The translations under genes and the position numbers were made by a program. DNA of 64,000 bases from Roseimaritima multifibrata (lineage in GTDB: Bacteria; Planctomycetota; Planctomycetia; Pirellulales; Pirellulaceae): positions 1,054,001-1,118,000 of the forward strand of contig NZ_CP036262.1 of NCBI RefSeq assembly GCF_007741495.1, read 5' to 3'. Below, one piece after another: positions 54,292 to 64,000 of the stretch; the first letter of the stretch is position 1, and each line of letters starts with the position of its first letter. The notes under the pieces are model-generated. The model did no database searches. It was not told the DNA's origin and was given only the letters and a program-made list of their open reading frames with translations.

Positions 54292-54480
54292 GCTGGTCTC
54301 TTTCTCCGGTGCGATTCAGGTGGGCCGTTATCGTGAAGCCTCCGACAGCCCCGCCAAAATGATAGCCGGAACGACTTGAAAGTGAACGGCGGAGACCCGT
54401 TTGGGGCAATTGCATCGCAAGAAAACGGACTTCCGGCCATCGGATTTATTGCTAGTCGCGTGACGGGCTGACGCAGCGGG

Positions 54481-56793
54481 TTAGGTTTTTTTTCGGCGGT
54501 TTGCGGTGCATAGCAAGATCGCTGGCAGGATGATCAAATCACCTATCAACGCGGTCAGAATCGCCAACATCGCCAGCATTGCAAAAATTCTGAGCGGCGG
54601 GGTCTCGCTGGCAAGCATTCCTGCCATCCCCACGACCAGGATCAATGACGAAAGTAAAAGGACGCGTCCGACTCGCCGTAAACTGATCAGGACACTTCGT
54701 TCGATGGAGTGCCCTTCCAGGCGACTGTCACGGTACTGTTTGAGGAAATGAATGGTATCGTCGACAGCGATTCCCAAGCACAAACAGAACGTCAAGGTGT
54801 TGGTCAACGTCAGGTAGCCAGTGGTCCAGTAGATCGCAAACCCGGCGACCAGCAGCGGAAACGCGTTGGGAAGTAGGCTGGCCAGTCCCAGTGTCAGGGA
54901 ACGGAGCGGGATCGAAATGATCACAAAAACCAGCACGGATGCGACCGCCAAACTGATCGCCAATTCCTGGATCATGTTCGTGAAAACGTTTCCTGCGACC
55001 ACCGGGGTCCCACCTAGGGTCAGGGAGACTCCGGTTTCCGTTTCGATGTTCTGTAGCGAGCGGTTGACTTTTTCCAGCGTCTGTTTCAGGGCGTTGGCTC
55101 CTACGTCGGCCGTTAAGAAGTAGATCACGGCTTCCCCCGGAAGGTCGTCGCCCTCTTCGTCGACGACCAATCGTCTCGCTTGTTTCTTGAATTCCGGACG
55201 ACGTTGTAATGCGGCCCAGCGGTCTGCGTATCCGCCCGGTAAAAAATCGGCACTCGCCAAAACGTTGGCAATGGATAAGGGGACCCCAAAACGCGATTCC
55301 TCGCGAATCACCTTATGTGTTGCTGCCATGGCATTGATGACCTGAGGTGAAGCCACGTTGGCTTCGGCAGGCCAGCGAACCAATACGGCGCCGTACGCGG
55401 TCCCTCCAAAATGACGATCCAGTTCTTCGACGGATCGCATCGTGGGACTTCCTTTGGCAATACTTTCGGTCCAGAAAATATTGGGTTCTAAGCGAACGCA
55501 TGTCGCTCCCATTACTAGGCAGGCGATGATCGATACCGCCACGGTTGTTTTGGGAAATCGTAGTATTCGTCGAATCGCACGCAGCCAAGTCGGTTGACGG
55601 CGGCGGAGGCCCGGAGGCTTGGCAAACGGTTTGGCGTTGATTACCGCCGCTCCAAAAGGGCTGGCTGCAAGCGCCCAGAAGGTCAGTACGACCGCCAGGA
55701 ACAGCAACATCGCACCGATTGCACAGCAGAAGCCAAAACGCTGAACGCTGGTCGTTCCTGAAAGCATCAGCGATCCGAAACCGGCAGCGGTCGTTAACGA
55801 AGTCATTAAACACGCACCGCCCAGTTCCTTCAGGGTGCGGTATGCCGCTTCACGCGAAGAGAGCCTCTTTTTTGCTTTGGTCTGCAAGCGTCCCAGTCCC
55901 ATCACCAAGTGAACCGAATCGGTGAACCCGATGACAAACAATAGCGATGGGATGATGATTTTGATTCCATCGATTCGTTGATCCATCCAGCCCATCGCCC
56001 CCATCGTCCAGACGACTCCTATCGTAGGGCCAAGCATTCCCAAACCGATCGCCTGCCATTGGCGAAAAATGAAAATCGCAATGCATAGCGACGACAGGCC
56101 ACCAATGATGGAAAACTTGAATTGCTCGACTCGGATCCGGGCAAGGCTTTCGACTCGAATGGTCGGCGGCCCTCCAATGAACAATTGAATACCCGGCAAT
56201 TTGCGCAGTGGAGTCACTAACTGTTCAATGTTCTCCAGTGCTTCTTGCATGTGGGCAATGTTTAGTGATTTTCCGGCTAAGCGAATCAGCAGGATGGTCG
56301 AGTGCCCGTCTTCGGACAGCAGCAGGCCGCGGGCAAGTGGGTGCTGTAAGGCCAGACGCTCCATTTCCGCCAGCTGCTGAGGGCTGTTGCGATCTGGATC
56401 GACCAGAAGAATCGGAACACGTTGGCGGCGAAGACTGAATAGGCTGTTAACCTCTTCGATTTCGGGCAGTTCCTGCAGCCGATCGACGACCGGTTTCATC
56501 TCTTTTATCAGGTCGCCCGAGAAAATTGGTTGCTTGGCTTGAACCATCACCATGACGGTGTTGTCGTCCGATCCAAACGACTCATACATCTGTTCAAGTA
56601 GATCGCTCTCTGGGCCTGCTCTTAGATAGAGGTCTCGAGGATTGTCTTGGTAATCCAATCGCCAAAGACCGAGGACCGCAATCACGGTCCCGGCGACGAG
56701 AAGTAACCAAGTCAATCGGACAGATGGAATCAAACTAGGAATCCCGAAAGATTGCGTCGTTAATATGAGTCGCTTGTCGATCAAGCCGTTCAA
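54481..56793 (-). CDS. RND superfamily exporter, MMPL/HpnN-like
   Basis: 770 aa with 12 predicted membrane spans in two halves: a span near the start (LTWLLLVAGTVIAVLGLW), a large extracytoplasmic loop, then a bundle with IGFTDSVHLVMGLGRLQ; a second span near residue 425 (TTVAVSIIACLVMGATCV), another large loop, then GIAVDDTIHFLKQYRDSR. The VGFTDSVH/GIAVDDTIHF pair is the charged RND motif in TM4/TM10. Likely exports lipids or hopanoid-like hydrophobics (family inference). The ATG at 56793 overlaps gluQ by 59 bp; a TTG at 56733, 2-4 nt after the gluQ stop, would avoid the overlap. It follows the 4-gene overlap chain starting at the Nramp-like gene. Confidence 0.9.
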   Translation of the reverse strand: MNGLIDKRLILTTQSFGIPSLIPSVRLTWLLLVAGTVIAVLGLWRLDYQDNPRDLYLRAGPESDLLEQMYESFGSDDNTVMVMVQAKQPIFSGDLIKEMKPVVDRLQELPEIEEVNSLFSLRRQRVPILLVDPDRNSPQQLAEMERLALQHPLARGLLLSEDGHSTILLIRLAGKSLNIAHMQEALENIEQLVTPLRKLPGIQLFIGGPPTIRVESLARIRVEQFKFSIIGGLSSLCIAIFIFRQWQAIGLGMLGPTIGVVWTMGAMGWMDQRIDGIKIIIPSLLFVIGFTDSVHLVMGLGRLQTKAKKRLSSREAAYRTLKELGGACLMTSLTTAAGFGSLMLSGTTSVQRFGFCCAIGAMLLFLAVVLTFWALAASPFGAAVINAKPFAKPPGLRRRQPTWLRAIRRILRFPKTTVAVSIIACLVMGATCVRLEPNIFWTESIAKGSPTMRSVEELDRHFGGTAYGAVLVRWPAEANVASPQVINAMAATHKVIREESRFGVPLSIANVLASADFLPGGYADRWAALQRRPEFKKQARRLVVDEEGDDLPGEAVIYFLTADVGANALKQTLEKVNRSLQNIETETGVSLTLGGTPVVAGNVFTNMIQELAISLAVASVLVFVIISIPLRSLTLGLASLLPNAFPLLVAGFAIYWTTGYLTLTNTLTFCLCLGIAVDDTIHFLKQYRDSRLEGHSIERSVLISLRRVGRVLLLSSLILVVGMAGMLASETPPLRIFAMLAMLAILTALIGDLIILPAILLCTANRRKKT

Positions 56794-57721
56794 AACAAAA
56801 GCTGTCGATCAGTTCGTCGGGACGTGAGCAAACCGGCTTTTCGATTAAACCGGACGATGCCGCCGCCCAGCCGATGATTTGGCGTGGATCGATCCCGGCT
56901 TCTCGGTACTGACTTAGTCGTGTGTCCCCATGCCGTTTCGCTAATCGCCGGCCATCGGGGCCGAGGACCAGTGGCACATGAGCAAATTGAGGGGGCGGTG
57001 CATGGAGGGCTTCGAACAGGTCCAACTGCCGAAAAGTGCTGGCGATCAAATCGTCGCCTCGGACGACTTGATTGATCGTCATTTCGATGTCATCGATAAC
57101 CACCGCCAGTTGATACGCTGCTTCGCCGGTCTTTCGCGTTAACGGGAAATCGCCAAGTTCTTTCGCCACGTTCAGTTGTTGACGCCCATGGACCAAATCG
57201 ACAAATTCTCGAATCCGGTCGGTCGCTCGGTATCGCCAGCAATAACTGCCTTGGGGAGGCAGTGGATCGCCGATCTGCCAAGCGGCACAGGTCCCAGGAT
57301 AGACGGGGCCCTCATGATCGTGCTGCGTCGCGGTGTCTGTGTTGGGGTGTGGAGCGCTGGCTGCCGTCGCGATGTCCTGCCTTGAACAGACGCAGGGGTA
57401 GGCTTTTCCTGCGGCGACTAATTCCTGCAGGACCACTTGATAACGGTTCGCTTTGGTCGTTTGGATGTAGGGTCCGTGGGGGCCACCGATGTCGGGGCCT
57501 TCGTCCCAGTCCAGTCCCAACCAGCGAAGGTCATCCATGGCCTGTTCGGTTGCCCACGGTTTCACGCGCGGCGAATCGATATCTTCGATCCGCAGGATCA
57601 CCCGTCCACCAGCACTACGAGCCGCCAACCAGGCAAGCAGGTAAGTTCTTGCGTTTCCCAAATGCTGAGCTCCTGTGGGCGAAGGAGCCAAACGACCAAC
57701 TACCTGATTAGAAATCGGCAT
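56735..57721 (-). CDS. gluQ: Glutamyl-Q tRNA(Asp) synthetase
   Basis: 328 aa, similar to the known ~300 aa. The class I signature [15 protein letters not shown] (HIGH-like) and [10 protein letters not shown] (KMSKS-like) are present; the anticodon-binding domain of GluRS is absent, as expected. [10 protein letters not shown] and zinc-type cysteines CVCSRQDI with YPGTC are visible. It charges glutamate onto queuosine at the wobble base of tRNA-Asp. Its start overlaps the asnS stop by 14 bp, and its end overlaps the RND gene, so expression is probably translationally coupled. Confidence 0.93.
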   Translation of the reverse strand: MPISNQVVGRLAPSPTGAQHLGNARTYLLAWLAARSAGGRVILRIEDIDSPRVKPWATEQAMDDLRWLGLDWDEGPDIGGPHGPYIQTTKANRYQVVLQELVAAGKAYPCVCSRQDIATAASAPHPNTDTATQHDHEGPVYPGTCAAWQIGDPLPPQGSYCWRYRATDRIREFVDLVHGRQQLNVAKELGDFPLTRKTGEAAYQLAVVIDDIEMTINQVVRGDDLIASTFRQLDLFEALHAPPPQFAHVPLVLGPDGRRLAKRHGDTRLSQYREAGIDPRQIIGWAAASSGLIEKPVCSRPDELIDSFCFERLDRQATHINDAIFRDS

Positions 57722-59111
57722 TGCCAGGGGTTCGCGGAAACGGGATGACGTCGCGGATGTTGGCCATTCCGGTCACATACTGAACGGCGCGTTCCAGTCC
57801 CAGACCAAAACCGGCATGGGGTACCGTGCCATATCGTCGGAGGTCGACGTACCAGTCGTAGTGGGACATATCCAGTTCCGCTTCGGTCATGCGGCGCTGC
57901 AGGACATCCAATCGTTCTTCACGTTGACTGCCGCCGATGATTTCACCAACGCCGGGAACCAGGACATCCATTGCGGCAACGGTTTTGCCGTCGTCGCTAA
58001 CCCGCATGTAGAACGGTTTGATGCTACTGGGATAGTCCGTCAAGATCAGCGGGCCGCCGACGTGTTGTTCCGTCAAGTAGCGTTCGTGTTCGGCTTGCAG
58101 GTCGGTTCCCCAGGAGACCGGGTAATCGAATTTCGCATCGCAATTTTCCAGAACCTTGACCGCCTCGGTGTAAGTCATGTGGGCGAAAGGCCTGTCGATC
58201 ACTGATTTCAACTGCTCGATGACTCCCGGCTGAATGCGTTGCTCGAAGAAATCCATGTCTTCGTCACATTGATGCAAGCAGTCGGTAAAGACCCGTTTCA
58301 GGAAGGCTTCTGCAAGCCGCATGTTATCCTGCAGGTCAAAAAAAGCAGCTTCCGGTTCGACCATCCAGAATTCAGCTAGATGGCGACTGGTGTTGCTGTT
58401 TTCGGCGCGAAAGGTTGGTCCAAAGGTATAGATTCGGCCTAATGCGGTCGCATACGTTTCGCCTTCCAGTTGTCCGCTGACGGTTAGGAAAGTTGGTTTG
58501 TCGAAGAAATCATATTCGTAGTTAACCGCTTTGCCCGATTTTGCCATGCGTTCCAGGTCGAGTGTTGTGACTCGGAACATTTCGCCGGCCCCTTCACAAT
58601 CACTGGCCGTGATGATCGGGGTGTGGGTGTAGTAGAAATCGTTTTCCTGAAAGAAACTATGGATCGAATCACAGATTTGATTGCGGACTCGAGCGACCGC
58701 ACCAAATGTGTTCGTGCGTGCTCGCAGATGAGCCCACTCACGTAGTTTTTCAAACGTGTGACGTTTCTTTTGCAGTGGGTAGGTTTCACTATCGCACCAG
58801 CCCAGGACGCGAACCGAAGTGGCGTGCAGTTCGGTCGCTTGTCCCTTCGCCGGTGAGGCTTCGATCTTCCCTTCAACAACGACGCTACAGCCCGCGGACA
58901 GTTTTTGAACCTCACTGCTGTAGTTGTCTAGTTCTCCCTGAGCAACGATCTGTAGGTTGCCAAAACAGCTTCCGTCATTCAGTTCGATAAAACTGAATCC
59001 CGCTTTGGAATCTCGGCGGGTTCGCACCCAGGCACGAACCTCGACGGTTTTCCCGACACTTGCTTCCTGTCGGGCTTCCCGGATTAACAACCATTGATCG
59101 CTTTGCATCAT
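57708..59111 (-). CDS. asnS: Asparaginyl-tRNA synthetase
   Basis: 467 aa. N-terminal OB-fold anticodon-binding domain ([20 protein letters not shown]), then the class IIb core: motif 2 [26 protein letters not shown] (in two parts), where the EPE triple points to Asn over Asp, and motif 3 [15 protein letters not shown], with PFPRTPG at the end. It starts within the stop of the upstream Nramp-like gene (ATGA, 4-bp overlap) and overlaps gluQ by 14 bp. The presence of AsnRS means tRNA-Asn is charged directly. Confidence 0.96.
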   Translation of the reverse strand: MMQSDQWLLIREARQEASVGKTVEVRAWVRTRRDSKAGFSFIELNDGSCFGNLQIVAQGELDNYSSEVQKLSAGCSVVVEGKIEASPAKGQATELHATSVRVLGWCDSETYPLQKKRHTFEKLREWAHLRARTNTFGAVARVRNQICDSIHSFFQENDFYYTHTPIITASDCEGAGEMFRVTTLDLERMAKSGKAVNYEYDFFDKPTFLTVSGQLEGETYATALGRIYTFGPTFRAENSNTSRHLAEFWMVEPEAAFFDLQDNMRLAEAFLKRVFTDCLHQCDEDMDFFEQRIQPGVIEQLKSVIDRPFAHMTYTEAVKVLENCDAKFDYPVSWGTDLQAEHERYLTEQHVGGPLILTDYPSSIKPFYMRVSDDGKTVAAMDVLVPGVGEIIGGSQREERLDVLQRRMTEAELDMSHYDWYVDLRRYGTVPHAGFGLGLERAVQYVTGMANIRDVIPFPRTPGNADF

Positions 59112-60877
59112 GCTTCTCGTTGCGATGGGGAATCTTCAATTTTCATCGAGCGATTCTTGGCGAAGAACGAAACGACTCCAAGAACCAGTAGAACGGCTAT
59201 TAACACTAACGCGGCATAGCCGATTGGGAAATCGTACATCATACGATCCTTCAATCCCCAGATCGAAGCGAACGTGGCCACGCTGGTCGCCAGTAGCATC
59301 AGCACATTCCAGCGAATACGAGCCATTCCGCGTGGCATCGCGTCTCCCAGCAGTGCTTTGCAGTTCATCAGTAGGAAGAACGTTACGTAAGCGATCGGCA
59401 GCATGGCGCCACCGATTACTGAAGTTGGAGTCGCCAGGGCTGGAGCCGCTTTGGCCCAGAAAAATGGACCCAGCACGCCGATCGCAGGGATCATCGAACC
59501 CAGGCGATGCATGTTCCCTTCGGGCGGAACGCCAATCATTTCGCAGAATGCAAATCCATTGATCAGCATCAGGATGATGATGGTCGATAAAGCCATCCCG
59601 AGGACCCCGATCCCAAACAGCTTTTGAGCAAACCCGCCGGGGAACAATGGGTCGAGCGTTTTGGCCAAAGCCATGTTGTCGCGGCCGGCCAGCATGGCAG
59701 CCAATTGATGTTCGGATTCTGGGAGGGCTTCGCGGGCTTGATCCAAGGTTAAAACATCTGCGCTCAGCGAGGCAAATTCGTCGCCATGTACGACTTGCAA
59801 ACGTTTGTCGATCGCCGAGTAGTAGTCCTTGACCTCTTTCGATTTTTGAGCGACTGGATCGTCGGAACGAACCAGAGCCATCACGTCCGATGGGTTGTTG
59901 TGGAATTGGCTGGCTGCGGCGATGACCACGCAGCTGGTTGCCAGCACAAATGGGACGATCAAGCCGATCGACAAGTCAAAGATCGCCAAGCTGCGATGAG
60001 GTTTTCGCCAACCTTTTCGCAGCATGGAATAAGGCAAGAGGAAGGTCATGTTGATTCCAACCGCTGTCGCAAAAGCGGTGATGATGTTGTCTTTTTGAGT
60101 GCTGGCGATCAGCGAACGCCAGTAATCAGCCGCTTCTCCGGTTGCCGTGATCGCCGGTTCCATCGAAGGCACAGGAGTGAACAGGTATTTCGGATTTGGA
60201 ATCATCCCTTTCAAAATTTCTCCCCATGGCAGAGCACCACGAAGCGTCATCGCGATCACGACGCCGAAGAAACTGAGAACAACGATGCCGACCATCGCTT
60301 TGAGGATCAATTCAAAGATTTTTACACCGCGGCCGCCTGAGTTGTAAAACCAGACGATCACCGTTGCGGTAACCAACAGCCCAATCGCGGCGATGTAGGT
60401 CCCCGCGTCGTTGTTGAGGGCGGGGATCAGGTTCTGCTTTAACGCTGCGGTACCGAGCGAAAATTGTGGCAAACACCACACGATATTGGCGATCGTGGTT
60501 GCCAGCAGCCAAGCCCAAGCGAGCACGGGGCTGACATGCGTTTTGATCGCTTCGAAAGGGCGACGCCCGGTCGAAAGGGTTACGTAACTGATCGCCGACA
60601 GCATGATGACCCCTAGGATCATCGCCAAAGGCTGAAGCCACATCAGGTGGTAGCCCATGATCACGCCCAAATAGAGCGCTCCAGCGAGCGAGCCGCCCCC
60701 AAGGGTGATGGCTCCTTGCAACCATCCGGGGCCCGACATCCTTACAAACAGGGACCATTTTGCAAAACCGCCCTGCTTCTCAGCAGCTTGGAGAATTGCA
60801 ATCTCTTGTTCAAAGTTGTCGTTCGATTCCATCAATCGGCTTTCGGGGCTATTTGGAGGTTTGTTTTGGCTAGGCAT
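59108..60877 (-). CDS. Nramp-related transporter with altered metal-site motifs
   Basis: 589 aa, with about 11 membrane spans. N-terminus [19 protein letters not shown], then [13 protein letters not shown], which corresponds to TM1 where canonical Nramp has DPGN; the Asp and Asn metal ligands are not there. In TM6 the canonical A/M-x-x-PH-N segment reads [16 protein letters not shown], so the MPH Met/His is also absent. A long soluble insert (residues ~330-420, [39 protein letters not shown]) is unusual. It may move Mg2+/Al or a different substrate, as in NRMT-like proteins. First gene of the chain asnS-gluQ-RND. Confidence 0.82.
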   Translation of the reverse strand: MPSQNKPPNSPESRLMESNDNFEQEIAILQAAEKQGGFAKWSLFVRMSGPGWLQGAITLGGGSLAGALYLGVIMGYHLMWLQPLAMILGVIMLSAISYVTLSTGRRPFEAIKTHVSPVLAWAWLLATTIANIVWCLPQFSLGTAALKQNLIPALNNDAGTYIAAIGLLVTATVIVWFYNSGGRGVKIFELILKAMVGIVVLSFFGVVIAMTLRGALPWGEILKGMIPNPKYLFTPVPSMEPAITATGEAADYWRSLIASTQKDNIITAFATAVGINMTFLLPYSMLRKGWRKPHRSLAIFDLSIGLIVPFVLATSCVVIAAASQFHNNPSDVMALVRSDDPVAQKSKEVKDYYSAIDKRLQVVHGDEFASLSADVLTLDQAREALPESEHQLAAMLAGRDNMALAKTLDPLFPGGFAQKLFGIGVLGMALSTIIILMLINGFAFCEMIGVPPEGNMHRLGSMIPAIGVLGPFFWAKAAPALATPTSVIGGAMLPIAYVTFFLLMNCKALLGDAMPRGMARIRWNVLMLLATSVATFASIWGLKDRMMYDFPIGYAALVLIAVLLVLGVVSFFAKNRSMKIEDSPSQREA

Positions 60878-61349
60878 AGCTTAACCGATCTTTAAGCCAA
60901 GGGGAGTAAGGCCCCCACAGCTCGAAAAGAATTCTTGTTAGTCATCCGTTGGCGATGGAGGACCCGGTTTGGAGGAGGTCTGCGGGCCAGCAAAATAGGC
61001 CCTATTTGCCTACGCCGGGCTCATCCCAGAAATAGAATTCGTGCGGGGGACGAAGCAAAGGCCGGCATGAAAATCAAAATTGGATCACTGAAGCCCATGT
61101 TCCAAAAGGAAGATGGAGGGAGCACAGCGTCCTGATCGCTGCTCGGGTCCCCCGCCTGGACTGACGAGAAGGCTTCTGCTGATCGCGAGGTGTGGCCTGG
61201 AATTCCACGAACCGCGTGCGAGGCTGCAAATTGCAAAATGAGAATTGGAAAGTGCAAAATGCATAATCCAAAATCCAAAAACCCCGCAGGGGCAGCCTTT
61301 TGGCACCTTGCCATTTAACCTTTGCGATTCCGCATGCCCGCTTACGAGC
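60878..61349. other. Intergenic region with A-rich degenerate repeat
   Basis: 472 bp. An A-rich tract at 61224-61281 has degenerate copies of GCAAAATG and CCAAAATCC, followed by a CCCCGCAGGGG hairpin (61282-61292). The rest contains the promoter of the Nramp-like gene near 60900 and no recognised gene. Confidence 0.5.
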
Positions 61350-63221
61350 TTACGCGGCGCTGGCTTGTTGAGAGCTTTCGCCGTCCGTTTCGCCGGCGGC
61401 GCGAGCGATCCAGCGGGCTACCTCGGTCCGTTCCGGTGGAGAGGCTCCGCGGAGGGCTCGGCGTCCATCGCTGGTCGCTGAAAACCGTACGATCGCGCGA
61501 TGTAAGTCAGCGACGGACGCGGAGGCAAGTTTGGGTTGGGTTCGGCATCCGCTGCCAACCAGTAACTGGACATCCCGAGCCAACATTTCAGGCACCTGAC
61601 ACATCAGCAGCGTTTGAGCTTGCCAGTCGGAAACCATTTGGGCCGTAATCCAGCGGGCCGCTAGACGGTCCGCCGTTCGAGCCGCTGGCAGGTCCAGGAA
61701 TTCGCCAACCGTTTCGATCCCAATGGCATGAAATCGAGCGGCTGTCTTGGGGCCGATCGAAGGGGCGTCGACGATCGGGGCGCGGCGTGACAGACGGCAG
61801 TGTTTGGATTCGGAAGGGAATCGAATTGGAATTGTCGCGGGGTAGTTTTTTTCGTTCTCGTTTTCGTTTTCGTTCGTTTCCTGGATTGCTTGCAGCTGTT
61901 TGGCCTGCTGGATTTCCAGCTCGCTTTGCCGCAGTTTCTCTGCTTGTTCAATCGCTCGTTCAGCTCGTTCCATCGCTGCACGACGTTGGATTTCCAGCAG
62001 TCGAGCTTGTTCCAGGTCTTCTTTTCTGCGATTAGCCGATTCGGTGGCCGCTTGTGATCGGCCGGAGCTTGGCTGTTTGTCCTGGAAGGCTTGCGAGTTC
62101 TTCAACGCTGCCATTTTCTCGGATGAGAAATGGCTGTTCGCTGGTGCAAGCGGCTGATGCTGGATGGACGTCCATTCGGTGATCGGTTTGGTCGTGGAAG
62201 GGGAAGCCTCTACTGGTTTTGAAGTCGCTGCAGGAACCACCTTCGCAGTCGCTTGAGCGGCCGCCGCTTTGGCTCGCTGGCGATATTTGTATTCACGTTC
62301 ACGGTGGTAGACCGCGATCGAACGCCGGACGGCAACGGCTTCCGGCGGCGTCTGCTCTCGAACTTGGCCTGTCTGTTGGTATTCCGCCAGGATGGCCTCG
62401 ACCGCTTGCTGTTCGGTTCGGTCGACCAGATAGCGGAGGAGCCGTCGATGGGGAATCTTGACGGTGGCCATTACGACTGCGCCGGTGAGGGGCAGTTTCG
62501 GAAGTTTGGCTTGATTCGCCTGTTCGTAATCGGAGGCAGCGCGTTCCAGGATTTTTGCCCAGCCAACGGTGGTCAGCGTGAACAGTTCCGCCAACGCTTT
62601 TCGGCTGGGAGCATTCAGCCCGCTGGGTGGATCTTTGACTCCCGCTTCCAAGTTGTAGGCATCGAGAAGCAGGTTGTAAGATTGGTTGCCGATTCGGGCG
62701 GCGTGCAAGATCGCTGCAGCAAGCCAACCGGTTTGCTGAGACAATTCGAAGCGAATCTCGACGGGGTCGCGAAGGGACAGTTGCCGAATCGATTTGTATG
62801 ATTTGGTAATGCTCCATTCCAGCGGCCTGTGTACCGTTTTTTCACGGTCACTTTGCGCGGTATGCAGCGGCTGGATCGGATCCGTGAAATAGTGACTGAG
62901 GACCCCGGCGGCATGGGCGGCGTCCGCCCATCGTTGTTCTTGCAATCGATGCTGAAGGATTTCGTACCAACGCGTCGCTTTTGCGGGTGCACCGCCCCAG
63001 TAGCCATCCTTCACATGGACCACATGATTATGAAAATCGTGGAACCGTGTGTCCGGATCCTTTGAACCTTCCAGGTAGCGATCATGATGTCGCAGAAGAA
63101 TACTTCGTAATCGTTTTCCTGCAGGCGTTTCGACCAAAGGCAGGGCATCGAGGGCAAAGTAATGGTGGGTACTACGGCAGTGGGCTGCGCGTAGTATCGC
63201 AAGCAGCGGGCGACGCATCAT
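61350..63221 (-). CDS. Zn-phospholipase C/S1-nuclease-like domain fused to a DUF4332 domain
   Basis: 623 aa. Residues ~15-270: HCRSTHHYFALDALPLV, HHDRYLEGSKDPDTRFHDFHNHVVHV, GYWGGAPAKA and AHAAGVLSHYFTDPIQPLHTAQSD, the trinuclear zinc His/Asp pattern of the phospholipase C/S1-P1 family (several His, D-P-x-Q-P-L-H). Residues ~320-470 are a Ser/Pro/Ala linker and a coiled coil (EDLEQARLLEIQRRAAMERAER, AIEQAEKLRQ). Residues ~495-623 form a DUF4332 helix-hairpin-helix region (DAPSIGPKTAARFHAIGIET, VGEFLDL). No signal peptide, so cytosolic; a nuclease with HhH DNA/RNA-binding tail or a membrane phospholipase are alternatives. Confidence 0.78.
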   Translation of the reverse strand: MMRRPLLAILRAAHCRSTHHYFALDALPLVETPAGKRLRSILLRHHDRYLEGSKDPDTRFHDFHNHVVHVKDGYWGGAPAKATRWYEILQHRLQEQRWADAAHAAGVLSHYFTDPIQPLHTAQSDREKTVHRPLEWSITKSYKSIRQLSLRDPVEIRFELSQQTGWLAAAILHAARIGNQSYNLLLDAYNLEAGVKDPPSGLNAPSRKALAELFTLTTVGWAKILERAASDYEQANQAKLPKLPLTGAVVMATVKIPHRRLLRYLVDRTEQQAVEAILAEYQQTGQVREQTPPEAVAVRRSIAVYHREREYKYRQRAKAAAAQATAKVVPAATSKPVEASPSTTKPITEWTSIQHQPLAPANSHFSSEKMAALKNSQAFQDKQPSSGRSQAATESANRRKEDLEQARLLEIQRRAAMERAERAIEQAEKLRQSELEIQQAKQLQAIQETNENENENEKNYPATIPIRFPSESKHCRLSRRAPIVDAPSIGPKTAARFHAIGIETVGEFLDLPAARTADRLAARWITAQMVSDWQAQTLLMCQVPEMLARDVQLLVGSGCRTQPKLASASVADLHRAIVRFSATSDGRRALRGASPPERTEVARWIARAAGETDGESSQQASAA

Positions 63222-63252
63222 GATCCCTATTCCTATCCCTAAAATCTTCTAG

Positions 63253-63624
63253 CTATGCTGATTGCTTTCGCGGCGTCCGTGATACGGCCGGCCGGGTCGG
63301 CATTTCAAGGATCGGATTCGCAGCCGATGGGGCTGCTGTCTGATTAAGGAATTCAGCAACGTTGACGTGGTAAAACCGAGCCCGTCTGAGTAGCTGCAGT
63401 TGGAAGCGTTCGGCACCCTCCGGAACTCGCAGTGCGGCGTCCCGTCGTTCTGAAAAGAGGGCTTCATTTAACGGTCGAAAAGGAGCATGCCCTTCCGGCG
63501 GTTGTTCGGCACCATACATGGCCTGCCGGCGCCATTGGTGATCACGTCTAGCGACCTCTAAATAGATCGCGTAAAGCTCGGTCCTACTGTACAACGACAT
63601 ACCCGTATTGTCCTGCAGAGCCAT
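63253..63624 (-). CDS. Hypothetical basic protein
   Basis: 123 aa from ATG 63624, preceded by GGAG; starts at 63600 and 63699 are possible. Arg/Gln/Ala-rich (LYAIYLEVARRDHQWRRQAMYG, RRDAALRVPEGAERFQLQLLRRARFYHVNVAEFL). No family recognised. It lies 31 bp upstream of the DUF4332 fusion gene on the same strand and is likely cotranscribed with it. Confidence 0.55.
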   Translation of the reverse strand: MALQDNTGMSLYSRTELYAIYLEVARRDHQWRRQAMYGAEQPPEGHAPFRPLNEALFSERRDAALRVPEGAERFQLQLLRRARFYHVNVAEFLNQTAAPSAANPILEMPTRPAVSRTPRKQSA

Positions 63625-63717
63625 TGGTCCACTCCAGATTTGACTCGCCAAAGCTGATAGCCGCCTCCGCGACGGCGTAAAAAGAACTATCGGCTTCAAC
63701 TGGGGCCCGTCGCAAGA

Positions 63718-64000
63718 TCAATTTTGTTTTTGGTACCGGTCAACAATGGTGATGAAGCTGGGGACCAAAAAGGTGCGGACAAAAAAGGTATCAATCAAGA
63801 CGCCAAGTCCCAGCGCAAACCCTAACTGGACAATGCCTTGCAGCATCGCCTTCGGTGGCGAATCGGAGATTCCAAAGGAATACATCAGCCAAGGAAACCA
63901 AGCCGATGCGGTCATGCTGAAGAACGTCGCCGCCATCACCAGACCACAGGCGGTGATGATCCCGCCCGTTCGGGCGACGGCTCGTCTAAGGGCCGACAAC
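63718..64000 (-). CDS. RND/MMPL family membrane protein, C-terminal end only
   Basis: At least 93 aa visible; the start lies beyond the right edge. [39 protein letters not shown], in two or three spans, then [25 protein letters not shown] matches the C-terminal MMPL motif (GVLIDTFxVRxxLVP). It transports lipids or other hydrophobics across the inner membrane; it is distinct from the RND gene at 54481. Stop at 63718. Confidence 0.85.
   Translation of the reverse strand, partial: LSALRRAVARTGGIITACGLVMAATFFSMTASAWFPWLMYSFGISDSPPKAMLQGIVQLGFALGLGVLIDTFFVRTFLVPSFITIVDRYQKQN

Noticed and set aside
1-64000. tRNA and rRNA genes, transposases, prophage genes
   Set aside because: None recognised by eye on either strand; a tRNA or Rfam scan would be needed for certainty.

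Overview
The window looks like chromosome of a planctomycete close to Rhodopirellula/Pirellulaceae. The signs are a DUF1559 prepilin-like protein, a secreted sulfatase, a DUF4332 protein, a eukaryote-type (class II) glutamine synthetase, an EboE-type protein, prenyltransferase-like repeats behind a membrane anchor, and many structured intergenic repeats. No rRNA, tRNA, CRISPR array, transposase or phage gene was recognised. All calls come from reading translated motifs; no database was searched.

Layout. 0-7.4 kb (+): a tight operon of a pseudouridine synthase (5' end outside the window), pyrK, a GT4 glycosyltransferase and an HrpA-type helicase. 7.4-8.5 kb: a ~300-bp tandem repeat made of covarying hairpins, between convergent genes. 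8.5-16.1 kb (-): thrS, then a partial Tad/Flp pilus locus (tadZ/cpaE, cpaC, cpaB, prepilin peptidase, a micro-ORF and a 58-aa Flp pilin); the motor and platform genes tadA/B/C are absent. 16.7-24.9 kb: a membrane protein, pyrD (partner of pyrK), a GT11 fucosyltransferase-like gene, mutL, glnII and a Ser/Thr kinase. 25-31.9 kb: planctomycete envelope and hypothetical genes.

31.9-37.2 kb: two arrays (9 and 7 copies) of a 101-102-bp REP/BIME-like palindromic repeat. They bracket an Rrf2/NsrR-like regulator, a siroheme nitrite/sulfite reductase, a c-type haem DUF3365 protein and a GyrI-like protein. The reductase and haem-protein promoters carry the same 25-bp palindrome over the -10 region, with the geometry I recall for NsrR operators. 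This is the best candidate here for a coherent regulatory system.

37.3-49.3 kb: a secreted deiodinase-like redoxin, an eboE-miaE pair, a cluster of small inverted-repeat elements (42.0-42.5 kb), a TauE/SafE transporter, an iron alcohol dehydrogenase, a sulfatase-SGNH hydrolase fusion, a WYL-like small protein and IscA. 49.5-64 kb: two convergent histidine kinases, an alpha/beta hydrolase, a thioesterase, an overlapping chain (Nramp-like transporter, asnS, gluQ, RND exporter), a Zn-phospholipase/nuclease-like protein fused to DUF4332, and the end of another RND protein.
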